DNA of 64,000 nucleotides from an uncultured Pseudomonadales bacterium (GCA_947487765.1 CANKXO010000001.1:434001-498000); one strand, 5' to 3'; positions 1 to 10,750 are shown, numbered from the stretch's first letter. Notes: generated by a model from the sequence alone, not told the origin. Made by a program: numbers and translations.

Positions 1-874
1 GCTTATGAACAGGAAAGCTAACACTTAATGATTGGGTTTCAACAATAGGCTTCTGATCTTCTTCGATTTCTTTTAAAGCTACGGGATCACCGCTGGGGTA
101 ACTGTCGATTAACAGTTTAGTGTAGTCATTTTGAGGTTGTTCATACAATGCGTGGGTATCATTACGTTCAACAATTTGCCCATTACGCATGACTAATACT
201 TTGTCAGCAATATAACGGACAACACCCAAGTCATGAGTAATAAACAAAATACTCATTTTGTATTGCTGTTGTAGCTCTTTGAGCAAATCCAATATTTCTT
301 TTTGGATGGTAACATCCAGTGCAGTTGTGGGCTCATCAGCGATCAATAGCTTTGGTCTATTCGCTAAGGCCATGGCAATCATTACACGCTGTCGTTGCCC
401 GCCTGATAATTGATGAGGGTACGCTTTTAATTTGCTTGGAGCATCGGCAATATGTACTTGCTCCAATAATTTAATAACTTCGTTACTGATATCTTTTTTA
501 CATGTCTGATGGTGTACCTTTAAAATCTCGCCTATTTGTTTCTCGACTGTGTGTAATGGATTTAAAGCACTCATAGGCTCTTGAAAAATCATCCCGATTT
601 GAGAGCCTCGAATATCACGCATAATGCTATCTGACATTGAGAGCAGGTCTTTTCCATCAAATGTTATTTCTCCATTAGGATGGAAGGCAGTAGGGTAAGG
701 CAGTAACCGCATGATAGCGTGAGCTGTAAGTGATTTACCTGAGCCAGACTCACCGACTAGAGCAACGGTTTCACAGTTATTGATATCAAAGCTTATATTT
801 TTGACGATATGTACATCATTGCCTTTTTGATGAAATGAAACGGATAAATTATTAACGCTAAGTACAGTAGTCAT
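1..874 (-). CDS. yejF: Oligopeptide ABC transporter ATP-binding protein, YejF-like (partial)
   Basis: Cytoplasmic ATPase that powers import of oligopeptides by the Yej system. The ATG lies at 874 and the gene runs off the left edge, so only the first ~291 residues are present. They hold one complete nucleotide-binding domain: Walker A GESGSGKS (residues 41-48), a Q-loop QEPMSALNP, signature LSGGQRQRV, Walker B LLIADEPTTALD and an H-loop FITHDLG. YejF proteins usually carry two such domains in tandem, so the second should lie outside the window. It is the last gene of the yejA-B-E-F set, 12 bp after yejE. The family call rests on motifs plus operon order. Confidence 0.9.
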   Translation of the reverse strand, partial: MTTVLSVNNLSVSFHQKGNDVHIVKNISFDINNCETVALVGESGSGKSLTAHAIMRLLPYPTAFHPNGEITFDGKDLLSMSDSIMRDIRGSQIGMIFQEPMSALNPLHTVEKQIGEILKVHHQTCKKDISNEVIKLLEQVHIADAPSKLKAYPHQLSGGQRQRVMIAMALANRPKLLIADEPTTALDVTIQKEILDLLKELQQQYKMSILFITHDLGVVRYIADKVLVMRNGQIVERNDTHALYEQPQNDYTKLLIDSYPSGDPVALKEIEEDQKPIVETQSLSVSFPVHK

Positions 875-886
875 TGGTATGATTTC

Positions 887-1933
887 TTATTTTACTAATA
901 GACGTGGGTCGAATGCATCACGTACACCTTCGCCAATAAAGACTAAGAGCGTCAGCATGATGGATAGCACTAAAAAAGCGGTAATGGCTAACCAAGGTGC
1001 ATGGAGATTACCTTTACCTTGAGACATAAGTTCACCTAAGGATGCTGAACCTGCAGGTAATCCGAAGCCGAGAAAATCTAATGCTGTTAAAGCAGTAATC
1101 GCTCCGGTGAGGATAAACGGCAGCATAGTAACAGTTGCTACCACTGCGTTGGGAAGTATATGTCTGAACATAATAGTTAGGTTACCAACGCCCATTGCTT
1201 TAGCGGCTCTAACATAATCTAAATTGCGGCCGCGTAAAAACTCTGCTCGCACCACATCGACTAAATCTGTCCAGCTAAAGAGCAGCATAACTGCCAGTAA
1301 CCACCAAAAGTTGGGTTGAATCACGCTGGCAAGAATAATTAATACAAATAATTGTGGTAAGCCGCTCCATATTTCTAATAAACGCTGGCCGTACAGGTCA
1401 ACTCGACCACCATAATATCCCTGCAGTGCGCCGACAGCGATACCGATGATACTGCTACCAATGGTGAGTGCTAGGGCAAAAAGAATAGAGATGCGAAAGC
1501 CATACAAAACCCGTGCAAATACATCCCGTGCTTGGTCATCAGTACCTAACCAGTTTTGTGTTGTAGGTGGGGAGGGTGCAGGTTGCGGTAAGTCTGCAAT
1601 ATGGGTGTTATAGCTGAAAGGCACAGGTGGCCAGAGAATCCAGCCTTTCGATTCAATTAAATTAATAACATAGGGATCGCTGTAGTCGGCTTCTGTATCA
1701 AAATCCCCTTTAAAGATTGTTTCAGGGTAGGATTTAAAAATAGGGGTATAGATGCCACTGTCGTAATAGACTAATACAGGTTTATCGTTGGCAATAAATT
1801 CTGCAAATAGGCTGATAAAAAATAAAAATAAGAAGAGTAATAAACTCCAGGCTGCCCGTTGGTTACTGAAGAAAGCATCCCAGCGGCGCTGATTTATAGG
1901 GGTTAAACGTTGGCGTATTTTATTCAATATCAT
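887..1933 (-). CDS. yejE: Oligopeptide ABC transporter permease YejE
   Basis: Inner-membrane permease of the Yej oligopeptide importer (DppC/OppC-type). The protein has one N-terminal membrane segment, a periplasmic stretch of about 110 residues, then a cluster of membrane helices. The permease-type EAA loop is visible around YVRAAKAMGVG, followed by HILPNA. I start it at the ATG at 1933 rather than at the in-frame TTG at 1951, because the ATG sits 1 bp after the yejB stop, which suggests translational coupling. Length is 348 residues, close to family norms. It works as a heterodimer with YejB and takes substrate from YejA. Confidence 0.93.
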   Translation of the reverse strand: MILNKIRQRLTPINQRRWDAFFSNQRAAWSLLLFLFLFFISLFAEFIANDKPVLVYYDSGIYTPIFKSYPETIFKGDFDTEADYSDPYVINLIESKGWILWPPVPFSYNTHIADLPQPAPSPPTTQNWLGTDDQARDVFARVLYGFRISILFALALTIGSSIIGIAVGALQGYYGGRVDLYGQRLLEIWSGLPQLFVLIILASVIQPNFWWLLAVMLLFSWTDLVDVVRAEFLRGRNLDYVRAAKAMGVGNLTIMFRHILPNAVVATVTMLPFILTGAITALTALDFLGFGLPAGSASLGELMSQGKGNLHAPWLAITAFLVLSIMLTLLVFIGEGVRDAFDPRLLVK

Positions 1934-1934
1934 C

Positions 1935-3017
1935 TTAGTGCCGACTCGCAAAGTCTATTCGTGGGTCCACTAGTACATACACGATGTCAGAAACTAATTT
2001 AATCACTAGACCTAACAGCGTAAAAATAAATAAAGTACCAAAAACGACAGGGTAATCGCGGTTTAATATAGACTCGAAGCCAAGCAAGCCTAAACCATCT
2101 AATGAAAAAATTACTTCGATAAGTAAGGAACCAGTAATAAAAATTTTCAAAAAAGCGGCAGGGAAGCCAGAGATGATAATCAACATGGCATTGCGAAAAA
2201 CATGGCCGTAGAGAACTTGCTTTTCTTTTAAGCCCTTTGAGCGTGCTGTTGTTACATATTGTTTATTAATTTCGTCAAGAAAAGAGTTTTTTGTGAGCAT
2301 CGTAAGTGTTGCAAAACCACCTAGAGTATAGGCTGTTAATGGCAAAGCCAGATGCCAAAAATAATCTTTAATTTTTTCAAATAGGCTCATTTGATCGAAA
2401 TCAGGTGAAGTCAGGCCTCGCAAAGGAAACCAGTCAAAAAAACTACCACCGGCAAAAAGTACGATGAGTAATATACCTAATAAAAAGCTGGGAATGGCAT
2501 TGGCAATGACAACAATAAAACTGGTACTGATATCAAAGCGTGAGCCATGATGAACAGCTTTGTATATCCCCATCGGGATAGAGATCAGATAAATCAGTAG
2601 AGTACTCCATAGACCTAAAGAAATAGTCACGGGCATTTTTTCTAATATCAGCTCGGTCACCGACGTATTGCGAAAAAAGCTATCACCAAAATCAAACCGA
2701 AGATAGCTGGTTACCATGTCATAAAAGCGAACATATGCTGGTTTATCGAATCCGTAGAGCTTTTTAATTTCTTCGATGACTTCTGGAGGTAAACCCTGAG
2801 CCCCTCGATATTGATTATTTTGCTGTTGATTACTTTCAAAGTTCGTACTGCTGCCACTGGTACGATCGGTATTGCCGGCTTCATTGTTTTCCAGCTTATT
2901 AATCATTTGTTCTACTGGTCCGCCAGGAGCAGCTTGAATAATGCAAAAGTTAAGCAGCAAAATGCCAAAGAGCGTGGGAATAATCAGTAGTAATCGGTGT
3001 AGTAAATAATTGCCCAT
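1935..3017 (-). CDS. yejB: Oligopeptide ABC transporter permease YejB
   Basis: Second inner-membrane permease of the Yej importer (DppB/OppB-type, 360 residues). The N-terminal helix (about residues 8-30) is followed by a Gln/Asn-rich hydrophilic insert (about 40-75) before the conserved [12 protein letters not shown] segment. That insert lies where YejB proteins are longer than DppB. The EAA loop reads [22 protein letters not shown] in the sequence. It begins 14 bp downstream of yejA and ends 1 bp before yejE. No clear Shine-Dalgarno sequence is visible before its ATG, so it may depend on coupling to yejA. Confidence 0.93.
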   Translation of the reverse strand: MGNYLLHRLLLIIPTLFGILLLNFCIIQAAPGGPVEQMINKLENNEAGNTDRTSGSSTNFESNQQQNNQYRGAQGLPPEVIEEIKKLYGFDKPAYVRFYDMVTSYLRFDFGDSFFRNTSVTELILEKMPVTISLGLWSTLLIYLISIPMGIYKAVHHGSRFDISTSFIVVIANAIPSFLLGILLIVLFAGGSFFDWFPLRGLTSPDFDQMSLFEKIKDYFWHLALPLTAYTLGGFATLTMLTKNSFLDEINKQYVTTARSKGLKEKQVLYGHVFRNAMLIIISGFPAAFLKIFITGSLLIEVIFSLDGLGLLGFESILNRDYPVVFGTLFIFTLLGLVIKLVSDIVYVLVDPRIDFASRH

Positions 3018-3031
3018 AAAATAATTTATTA

Positions 3032-4897
3032 TTAGTTTTGTTTAGATTTTGATAGATCACTGGCTTTATAAGGATCATACCACCAAGTGTAAATGCCCGT
3101 TGTATAGTAGCGATCATAGATGGGTGCAGTATCTGGGATGCCAAATTTGTTCCAATAGGCAATCCGATTAGAAGGTTTGTACCATTGTGGAATAAGATAA
3201 TGATTGTGAAGCAGTACGCGATCTAGTGCTCTAGTGGCCGTGACGAGCTCTTCTCGCTCTTTGGCATTGACGATATTTTCGGTAAGCTTATCAATCGCAA
3301 GGTTTTTTATTCCAATGAGATTAGCGCTGCCTTCTGTATCGGCTGATTCTGAATTCCACATATTGCGTTGCTCATTGCCGGGAGACTCGCTCTGTCTGAA
3401 TACGTGAACTCTCATATCAAAATCAAAATTGCGGGTACGGTTAATATATTGTGATGTATCCACTAAGCGAATATTGGCAATAATGCCTAATTTAGCTAAC
3501 CCTTTGATAAATGGGTTGGTAATACGCTCAAAACCAGGAGAAACCAATAAGATCTCAAATCTGATTTTTTCCCCATGTTGATTGTATAGCTGATTTTTCT
3601 TTACTTTATAGCCAGCTTCATCAAGTATTTTTTTAGCAATGCGAAGGTTAGGGCGGTTGAAACCGCTACCATCAGTTTTAGGGGGAGCATAAACATCGGT
3701 GAATACAGTTTTAGGCAACAGATTTCGATAAGGTTCCAATAATGTTAATTCTTTTTCAGTCGGCAGGCCTTTTGCCGAAAAATCACTGTTTGAGAAAAAA
3801 CTGTTGGAGCGGCTGTAGGCATTATAGAAAAGTGTTTGGTTTGACCACTCAAAATCGAATGCATAATTCATTGCTTTGCGTAATTCCATATCTTGAAAGA
3901 TGGGTTTACGCAGGTTAAATATAAAAGCTTGGATTCCGCTATTGGCTTTATGAGGGACTTCGCGTTTGATTAGATGGCCATCGTTGATTGCGGGGATATC
4001 ATAAGCTGTCGCCCAGAATTTAGAACTGTTTTCCCAGCGATAGTCATATTCACCGGCTTTTAATGCCTCTACAGCAATATTGTGATCACGGTAGTAGTCG
4101 ACAGTGATTTTATCAAAGTTATATAAACCACGGTTTACGGGTAGCTCACTCGCCCAGTAATCCTTAACGCGGGTGTAGGTAATGTTATGTCCCGGATCTA
4201 CCTTGCCAATACGGTATGGGCCGCTACCCAAAGGAATCTCCAAGCTACTTTTGTCAAATTCTCTGTCTTTCCAGAAGTGTTTAGGGAAAATAGGAAGTTG
4301 TCCTACAGATAATGCCAATTCGCGATTTTCGCTATTTTTAAAGGTAAATTTAACTTTGTGGCTTGATAGTGCTTCGGCTTTTTCTACATCGCCATAGAAG
4401 AACTTATAGGCTGGATTACCTTTTTCCAGCAAAAGATTAAAGCTATAAACAACATCTTCAGCTGTCATGGGTTCGTTGTCATGAAAGCGGGCTTCTGGTC
4501 TCATATGAAAAACAACCCAGCTGCGGTCAGTGGGGTATTCAATAGTGTGGGCTACTAAACCGTATTGTGTAAAAGGCTCATCCATGGCTTGAGTAGTGAG
4601 TGAATCATAAATCAGAGTCAACTTCTCAGCTGGGTTACCCTTGGATATATATTCGTTGAGACTATCGAATGTCCCAAAGCCGAATAGCCGTATTTTCCCG
4701 CCTTTTTTAGCATCAGGTGATGTGTATTCATAACGTGTGAAATTGGCGGGGTATTTCGGTTCACCGTGCATGGCAATAGCATGACTTTTAGTAACGCTAT
4801 TGACGGCATATTCAGTGGCATATGAGTAGCTGCTAGCCGCCAATATCCAAAGGATGATTACTACTAGGGTGGAGTGCTGTACAAATAGTTTTTTCAT
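3032..4897 (-). CDS. yejA: Periplasmic oligopeptide-binding protein YejA
   Basis: Periplasmic solute-binding protein (SBP_bac_5 family) that captures peptides for YejBEF; in enteric bacteria Yej systems also import microcin C-like compounds. I start it at the ATG at 4897, which gives 621 residues and puts a signal peptide at the N-terminus (basic MKK, hydrophobic core, cleavage near SYSYA-TEY). An upstream in-frame start at 4996 would bury that signal. The mature part opens with [18 protein letters not shown] and APKGG-like [12 protein letters not shown], typical of YejA. First gene of the operon, divergent from the HDOD gene. Confidence 0.93.
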   Translation of the reverse strand: MKKLFVQHSTLVVIILWILAASSYSYATEYAVNSVTKSHAIAMHGEPKYPANFTRYEYTSPDAKKGGKIRLFGFGTFDSLNEYISKGNPAEKLTLIYDSLTTQAMDEPFTQYGLVAHTIEYPTDRSWVVFHMRPEARFHDNEPMTAEDVVYSFNLLLEKGNPAYKFFYGDVEKAEALSSHKVKFTFKNSENRELALSVGQLPIFPKHFWKDREFDKSSLEIPLGSGPYRIGKVDPGHNITYTRVKDYWASELPVNRGLYNFDKITVDYYRDHNIAVEALKAGEYDYRWENSSKFWATAYDIPAINDGHLIKREVPHKANSGIQAFIFNLRKPIFQDMELRKAMNYAFDFEWSNQTLFYNAYSRSNSFFSNSDFSAKGLPTEKELTLLEPYRNLLPKTVFTDVYAPPKTDGSGFNRPNLRIAKKILDEAGYKVKKNQLYNQHGEKIRFEILLVSPGFERITNPFIKGLAKLGIIANIRLVDTSQYINRTRNFDFDMRVHVFRQSESPGNEQRNMWNSESADTEGSANLIGIKNLAIDKLTENIVNAKEREELVTATRALDRVLLHNHYLIPQWYKPSNRIAYWNKFGIPDTAPIYDRYYTTGIYTWWYDPYKASDLSKSKQN

Positions 4898-5013
4898 GTA
4901 AGGTTTACGGTTGTCTATACTGAGTAATGAATTCTTGTTATAGCTTTTATACTTGCAAAACAGTGATACAAGGCAAACAGGGTAGATTATAGCCACAGAG
5001 TAAGCAAAGAGTC

Positions 5014-6447
5014 ATGTCAAATAATAGTAAGGCCACATGGGTTGAGAAGCTCAGTACCACTGAAATGCCCGTTTTATCAGCGGTTATGCGTCAATTAAAC
5101 CGTTTGACCGGCGATGACGATACGGAAGTAAACCAGCTGGCTGAAGTCATTTTGAAAGACCCTCATCTCACTTCTCAAATTCTTAAAATTGCCAACAGTG
5201 TGCAATATAACCCTTCCAATAACAGTATTAGCACCATTAGCCGAGCAATCGTACTCTTGGGTTTTAGAGGAGTACGCTCTCTGTGTATCTCCTTGATGGT
5301 TGTGGATTCCCTCTTAGGTAAGGAGCCTCGAGAGAGGCTTCTGAAAGTGATGGCACGGTCTTTTCATGCTGCTGTTCAAGCTAAGGAGGTTTTTAAACAA
5401 GTTAGCGATAAACGTCATGAAGAGGTATTTATTGCCGCACTACTCTATAACTTGGGAGAAATGGCATTTTGGGCCTATGGTGGACAAACAGCTGATAAAT
5501 TAGATGATGAGCTAAAGCAATCTATGTCAGGTAGTCATGAACTGATTGAAAAAGAGTTAGGTATTAGCTTTAAAATACTTTCGCGAGAGCTGGGTAAAGT
5601 ATGGAATCTGGGTGACACTCTTCAAGAGGCTCTGTCTTCTAGTAATACCTCATCGAATAAGCAGTTAAACATACAGGCACAAGCGGTACGTTTAGGTGAG
5701 GCGATTAGCCAGCTCGATATCAATGATAAAAAAGGGCGAACAGCACTTATGCAGCAAGTGGCTACATTTACAGGTGGAGCAATGGCTGATACTCGCCAGT
5801 TAGTTGATAGAGCATCAGAGTCGGCAGCAGCAGTCGCACTGGAGTTTGGTGCAAGTCAGGTATGTCACCTGATGCCGAGAGAGAAAGATATAAAACAAGA
5901 GAAAAAGCAGCAAGTTACTCAAGTTCTGTCATCAGACCCTAATTTGCAACTTAAAATATTACGTGATCTATCGAATTCAGTTGCAGAGAAGGTTGACGTA
6001 AATACAGTCTTCCAAATGGCATTAGAAGGTATGCATCGAGGGATTGGTTTAGAGAGGACAGTCTTAGCTTTTTTCCGTAACGATCGAATTAAAGCCAAGT
6101 ATGTTCTTGGGCAATTTACTGAAGATTGGCGAGAAAAGTTTAATTTTGATGTTTCTACAGATGCCCGCAATATTTTTGCTGATTCAATTGTTAAGCCTCA
6201 GCCTATCTGGTTAGACGAGCGTTATATCAAAACACATGAGCAATATTATTCAGAAGAAATACTATCGTTGATGGGTAAGCATCCGGCGTTTATCGGTATT
6301 TTACGTATTAATCGTAGAAATGCGGCATTGTTTTATGCAGATCGCGGATTTACTGATGAAAATTTAACAAAAGATCAATTTGACTCGTTTAAGCATTTTT
6401 TATCGCAAGCTGAATTTACTATCCAGTCTATGGCTGAAGAACGATAA
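5014..6447 (+). CDS. HDOD domain signalling protein with C-terminal GAF-like region
   Basis: Cytoplasmic regulatory protein of 477 residues. An HDOD domain (a metal-less relative of HD phosphohydrolases) covers about residues 10-210, with MPVLSAVMRQLNRLTGDDD at its start and the conserved ILKDPHLTSQILKIANS and RAIVLLGFRGVRSL stretches. After a Lys/Gln-rich linker near residue 295, the C-terminal ~180 residues (DVNTVFQMALEGMHRGIGLERTV and onward) look like a GAF sensory domain. HDOD proteins act as scaffolds or regulators in c-di-GMP and stress circuits. The next gene is a GGDEF-EAL protein, which supports a signalling role. The specific function is unknown. Confidence 0.85.
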   Translation: MSNNSKATWVEKLSTTEMPVLSAVMRQLNRLTGDDDTEVNQLAEVILKDPHLTSQILKIANSVQYNPSNNSISTISRAIVLLGFRGVRSLCISLMVVDSLLGKEPRERLLKVMARSFHAAVQAKEVFKQVSDKRHEEVFIAALLYNLGEMAFWAYGGQTADKLDDELKQSMSGSHELIEKELGISFKILSRELGKVWNLGDTLQEALSSSNTSSNKQLNIQAQAVRLGEAISQLDINDKKGRTALMQQVATFTGGAMADTRQLVDRASESAAAVALEFGASQVCHLMPREKDIKQEKKQQVTQVLSSDPNLQLKILRDLSNSVAEKVDVNTVFQMALEGMHRGIGLERTVLAFFRNDRIKAKYVLGQFTEDWREKFNFDVSTDARNIFADSIVKPQPIWLDERYIKTHEQYYSEEILSLMGKHPAFIGILRINRRNAALFYADRGFTDENLTKDQFDSFKHFLSQAEFTIQSMAEER

Positions 6448-6695
6448 TTTTGAATAAAGGCTAAAGTATTGATATTAAAGAAAAATAATCTAATATTCTT
6501 CTTCTATAAAAATGTACTCCCAAGAAAAGCATAAAGCTTAAATTCACTATTCGTTTTATTCTTGCGTTATCTCCTATGAGCATTTTAGTAGGGTTTATGT
6601 GGAAGTGGGCGCCATTAGTAGCGAGTACTAGGGAGGTGCATAAGCGTTACAGAGTTTGTTGTCTATACTTAAATTTTACTATCTATTTATTAAGG

Positions 6696-8732
6696 ATGGG
6701 TATCATTAGTAGGGTATCAACAGAGCCAACTTACCCCCCATTAGAAGATAAAGTATTAGTATTTATTAATGCTTTATCTGACCCTGTTTTGCTTCTTAAT
6801 TCGGCAGGGATGGTTTACGCAAAAAATGATGCTTTTAAAAAGCATGATAGCCATGTGAGCCTTAATTCATCCAGTTTTAATGAACTGTCGCACTCTTTAA
6901 AAAGTGCATTTCAAGAATATGACTTTCCTTTACCCCACACTGCTCAATTGTGTCGATCAATAATGCAAGATCAGGTGAAACGCCAGCATGCGGTTTCTCT
7001 ATATCCGTTTGTATTTGCTGATACACATATTGTCATTTTTCACCCCTGTAATAATGAAGATGTTTTACAACGAGTACTAGACTGTATTCCAGCAAGAGTC
7101 TTTTGGAAAGACCTTAATGGTAAATTTTTGGGAGGTAATCACTTATTTGTCTCCGATTGCGGTATGACAAGTAAAGAGGAGTTGACAGGATTATGTGATT
7201 ACGATGTTTTTCCTAAAGATGAGGCCGATAATTTTACCGCTAGCGATCGTGATGTGATTGCCTCTGGTCAACCTATGCTGAATATTGAGGAGCCACAGAC
7301 TCGTGCAGATGGTGAAATAAACTGGGTACAAACCAGTAAAGTCCCAATTCGTAACTATGCACAAGAAGTGATAGGGGTAATGGGTTCTTATACTGATATA
7401 ACCGAACGCAAGCTTTATCAAGAGTTGATTGAGGGACAGGCACGAAGAGATCAGCTGACGAAATTGCATAATCGGCAGGCTTTGCAAGAACATTTGCAAA
7501 AACTCGAGCAAGATAAAGAAAAGAAATGTGGCGCTTTGCTCTTTATTGACCTTGATAATTTTAAAACTGTTAACGATACCTTAGGGCATGCAATCGGTGA
7601 CGAATTACTTAAAATTGTATCGAGCAGGATTAAAGAGGTCACTGAAAAAAATGATTTTATAGTACGCCTTGGTGGTGATGAATTTGCTGTTCTTTTAATC
7701 TCTGACAGTAAGCAAGAAGCACTAGTGAGTGTTGCATATAAACTAGCGGATGATATTAAGAACATCATTCTGAAGCCTTATATGGTAGATTCTAACTTTA
7801 TTCAGCTGGGCGTCAGCATAGGGATAACTTATTTCGATTCAAAAAAAATAGATTGGACAAACACATTTAACGAAGCCGATATGGCTATGTACGATGCAAA
7901 AGCATCAGGCAAAAATACCATTAAGGTATTTAGTGAAGAACTACGTAGTAGCCATAATCGAATTTATAAAATGCAAACGATGTTAGGGCGAGCAATTGAG
8001 AATGATGAGTTTTATTTGAACATACAGCCACAATTTAATGCTGAAGAAAAAATCATTGGAGCTGAAGCCTTAATTCGGTGGAACAATAAAGAATTGGGAG
8101 AAGTTTCTCCCGTTGACTTTATTCCTCTTTGTGAGCAGTCGGGAAGTATTCATGAAATTGGCATGTGGGTGTTTGAGCAAGCATTTAGAATTGTTTCTTC
8201 TTTATCTGAAAAGTATGAAAAAGGGGCTATTCCACCACTGGCAATTAATGTCAGTGCTAAACAGTTTCAGCGTAAAGGTTTTTTGGCCGATGTTAAGAAT
8301 CTTCTCAAAAAAAATTCAATAGCACCTAATTTAATTCACTTAGAACTTACGGAGAGTTTGCTTGTTGAAAGTGAAGTCGATTCCATCGATCAATTGAAGG
8401 CATTAAAAGAATTAGGCTTTCCTTTGGCGATCGATGACTTTGGAACAGGCTATTCCTGTCTTAGCTATCTGAGTCAACTGCCGATTGATAAAATTAAGAT
8501 TGATAAAAGTTTTACGTTTAATGTCATTGAAGATAAGCGTCAGGCAGCGATAGCTGATACGATCATTACGATGGCTAAAAACCTAGATATGAATGTTATT
8601 GCTGAAGGTTTAGAAACAAAAGAGCAGCTAGAGTTTTTACTGTCTCACGGTTGTTTTGAATTTCAAGGCTACTATTTCAGTCGGCCTGTGAGTGAAAAGG
8701 ATTATATAGCGCTATTAGACGCTAGACAGTGA
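6696..8732 (+). CDS. PAS-GGDEF-EAL c-di-GMP turnover protein
   Basis: Predicted bifunctional diguanylate cyclase / c-di-GMP phosphodiesterase. From the ATG at 6696 the protein has 678 residues: an N-terminal sensory part, a PAS/PAC domain (VLDCIPARVFWKDLNG to YTDITERK), GGDEF with an intact RLGGDEFAVLL site, and EAL. EAL residues look intact: GAEALIRW, NVSAKQF, LELTESLL, IDDFGTGYS, KIKIDKSF, AEGLET. The inhibitory I-site position before GGDEF reads EKND, lacking the usual Arg, so product inhibition may be absent. The start is uncertain: the ATG follows TTATTAAGG directly, and the frame is open upstream to 6576. No membrane helix is obvious in the chosen protein. Confidence 0.87.
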   Translation: MGIISRVSTEPTYPPLEDKVLVFINALSDPVLLLNSAGMVYAKNDAFKKHDSHVSLNSSSFNELSHSLKSAFQEYDFPLPHTAQLCRSIMQDQVKRQHAVSLYPFVFADTHIVIFHPCNNEDVLQRVLDCIPARVFWKDLNGKFLGGNHLFVSDCGMTSKEELTGLCDYDVFPKDEADNFTASDRDVIASGQPMLNIEEPQTRADGEINWVQTSKVPIRNYAQEVIGVMGSYTDITERKLYQELIEGQARRDQLTKLHNRQALQEHLQKLEQDKEKKCGALLFIDLDNFKTVNDTLGHAIGDELLKIVSSRIKEVTEKNDFIVRLGGDEFAVLLISDSKQEALVSVAYKLADDIKNIILKPYMVDSNFIQLGVSIGITYFDSKKIDWTNTFNEADMAMYDAKASGKNTIKVFSEELRSSHNRIYKMQTMLGRAIENDEFYLNIQPQFNAEEKIIGAEALIRWNNKELGEVSPVDFIPLCEQSGSIHEIGMWVFEQAFRIVSSLSEKYEKGAIPPLAINVSAKQFQRKGFLADVKNLLKKNSIAPNLIHLELTESLLVESEVDSIDQLKALKELGFPLAIDDFGTGYSCLSYLSQLPIDKIKIDKSFTFNVIEDKRQAAIADTIITMAKNLDMNVIAEGLETKEQLEFLLSHGCFEFQGYYFSRPVSEKDYIALLDARQ

Positions 8733-8958
8733 TCGTAAATTGTAGATCGATTAAATAATAATACTGATATAAGCACACATTCTTTCAACAAATGTATAAA
8801 CCTTCTTTTATTTTTCTGATTCGAATAACCCAATCTATTAATTCTTTTGTTGACAGGCGAGAGACTTCTGACTTATAAGCTACTCCATAAAATGGGCGTA
8901 GTAAATTGCGCTGATACACTCATATATTGTTTAAAAATATAGGCAGGAGAATTCATAT

Positions 8959-9939
8959 ATGTCTAAACCTATTGTGTTGATTAGTTCGGCAAGTGGCCGC
9001 ATTGGTAAAGAGTTGGTTGCTCGCTTGGCTAAAGATAATAAGTTTATTGTTCGTGCATGTTATTACAGTAAAGATAAGGCAGAATACTTAAAAACACTGG
9101 GGGCTGATGAACTTGTTTATTTCGATTTGAATTCGCCAGAAACCTGGGATGCTGCTTTGGAAGGTGTTAGCGCTGTTTATTCAGCCTCACTTGACCCTAT
9201 GCTTGATGGACACTTAGCCTTTTCCAAAGAGTTGGGCAAAAGAAAAGATCAAATAAAACATGTCGTACGTGTCAGTTGTATGGGAGCTGATACGAATACA
9301 GCATCATATAATCCCGAACAGCATGCGTCGCGTGAGGGTGCTTCTATCCCATTAATGCTACAGCATTACTGGTGGGGGGAAAAATCACTGATTGATGAAG
9401 GTTTAAATGTGACTGCATTACGTAATAATTTTTTTATGAATCATTTGCTGAAAACTGACTGTGAAAATATTGACAAAGAGGGTTGGTTCACCAATCCATT
9501 AGGTAATATGCGCAATTCATTTGTTGCGACCAGAGATATTGCAGAAGCTGCTGCTGTTGTGCTGAGTGAAGGTCCTGAAAGGCATGCTGATAAATTTTAT
9601 GATATTACGGGTCCTGAGCCTCAATCAATGAAAGAAATTGCTGCTGATTTAGGTAAGGCAATGGGTAAAAGTATTGAATATCGCCCTCAATCTATGACTG
9701 ATTTCGAAAGTGATTTTGGTAGTACTCGCGCTGAGTTTTTTGAATACCTTGCCAATGGTTTTTACTGTCGCTGTAGCCCTGACTTTTATAACCTAACCGG
9801 GCACAAGCCAACATCTTACTATGAATACTTGACGACAAAGGGTATGTGTAATGAAACCGGTTTGGAAGAATTGTGGCAAGGTAACCTTTGGAAGAAAGGT
9901 GAAGATGCAATGAAAGAAGCCGCTAGTTTAAAGCAGTAA
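8959..9939 (+). CDS. NmrA-like NAD(P)-binding oxidoreductase
   Basis: Soluble Rossmann-fold protein of 326 residues in the atypical short-chain dehydrogenase / NmrA group. The N-terminus has the strand-loop-helix ISSASGRIGKELVARL that binds the dinucleotide, and the rest follows the NmrA pattern (LRNNFFMNHLL, FVATRDIAEAAAVVLSEG, YDITGPEPQSMKEIA). The catalytic YxxxK of classical SDRs is not evident, so it could be a redox sensor rather than an enzyme. A good ribosome site (AGGAG, 8944-8950 region) precedes the ATG. It stands alone between the c-di-GMP gene and convergent lpxH; substrate unknown. Confidence 0.8.
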   Translation: MSKPIVLISSASGRIGKELVARLAKDNKFIVRACYYSKDKAEYLKTLGADELVYFDLNSPETWDAALEGVSAVYSASLDPMLDGHLAFSKELGKRKDQIKHVVRVSCMGADTNTASYNPEQHASREGASIPLMLQHYWWGEKSLIDEGLNVTALRNNFFMNHLLKTDCENIDKEGWFTNPLGNMRNSFVATRDIAEAAAVVLSEGPERHADKFYDITGPEPQSMKEIAADLGKAMGKSIEYRPQSMTDFESDFGSTRAEFFEYLANGFYCRCSPDFYNLTGHKPTSYYEYLTTKGMCNETGLEELWQGNLWKKGEDAMKEAASLKQ

Positions 9940-10006
9940 CTTGTGTTGTAGCGCAGTACTTGGAATCTTTATTTTCGGGTGCTGCAATATTTATTTGCAA
10001 GATAAA

Positions 10007-10726
10007 TTATACAGAAAAGCAACGTAGATTTAGTTCACCTTTGTCTGCACAAAGATACCACCCCTGTTTGTGCCAGTCTCCCAATACAATACGCTCAGCG
10101 GATTTTTGATTAACCGTTAGAGGGTGTCTTGCTGGGCGATGTGTATGGCCATGAATCAAGAGGGATACTTGATTGTCGGACATCACTTTAACAACCTCTT
10201 GTGGTGTGACATCCATTATGTCTTCGGCCTTTAAGCTGTTCATCGATTTGCTGGTTGACTTCAGGTGAGCTGCTAAAGCTTTACGTTCTGCTAAAGGTTT
10301 ACTTGATATTGTTCTTTTCCACTCATCATTACGCACCATTTGGCGAAAAGCCATATAATCCTCGTCCTGTGTACACAAGCTGTCGCCGTGCATTAACAGG
10401 GTAGGTATTTGGTTGATGGTGATTGTTGTTGGGTCTTCCAGCAATACCATTCCTGCTCGCTGAGCAAAATTGTTTCCCAGCATAAAATCACGGTTGCCAT
10501 GCATAAAAAACAGTTGATGGCCTTGATTCTGGTATTCAGCTAAAGCCTCAGCAACTTGTTGATATTCTGGCGTATCATCGTCATCGCCTACCCAGGCATC
10601 AAAAAAATCGCCAAGAATGTATAGCGTTTCAGCATCTGCTGCCGTGGTTTTCAAGAAAGTGAAAAAGGCCTGTGTAATATCGGGTCTTTCGGGGGAGAGA
10701 TGAAGATCAGAGATAAACAATAGCAT
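10007..10726 (-). CDS. lpxH: UDP-2,3-diacylglucosamine diphosphatase LpxH
   Basis: Hydrolyses UDP-2,3-diacylglucosamine to lipid X and UMP in lipid A synthesis, at the cytoplasmic face of the inner membrane. The 239 residues match the usual LpxH length. Metallophosphatase motifs are all visible: FISDLHLSPERPDI, ILGDFFDAWVGDDD, FMHGNRDFMLG, LMHGDSLCTQDEDY and LIHGHTHRPARH. It lies 65 bp downstream of ppiB on the same strand, a common gammaproteobacterial arrangement. Confidence 0.96.
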   Translation of the reverse strand: MLLFISDLHLSPERPDITQAFFTFLKTTAADAETLYILGDFFDAWVGDDDDTPEYQQVAEALAEYQNQGHQLFFMHGNRDFMLGNNFAQRAGMVLLEDPTTITINQIPTLLMHGDSLCTQDEDYMAFRQMVRNDEWKRTISSKPLAERKALAAHLKSTSKSMNSLKAEDIMDVTPQEVVKVMSDNQVSLLIHGHTHRPARHPLTVNQKSAERIVLGDWHKQGWYLCADKGELNLRCFSV

Positions 10727-10750
10727 AGTTAATATAGTACAGTTAGTTAA

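Noticed and set aside
1-4897. Yej genes as part of a microcin C producer or immunity locus
   Set aside because: No precursor peptide, modification or export genes are nearby; this is the common uptake system alone.
3032-4996. Longer YejA start at 4996
   Set aside because: It would add 33 residues in front of a clear signal peptide and consume the divergent promoter region.
6448-6695. Possible c-di-GMP riboswitch before the GGDEF-EAL gene, including a GC-richer patch near 6600-6645
   Set aside because: I could not match the conserved GEMM-I or GEMM-II core, and no clear paired stems were found.
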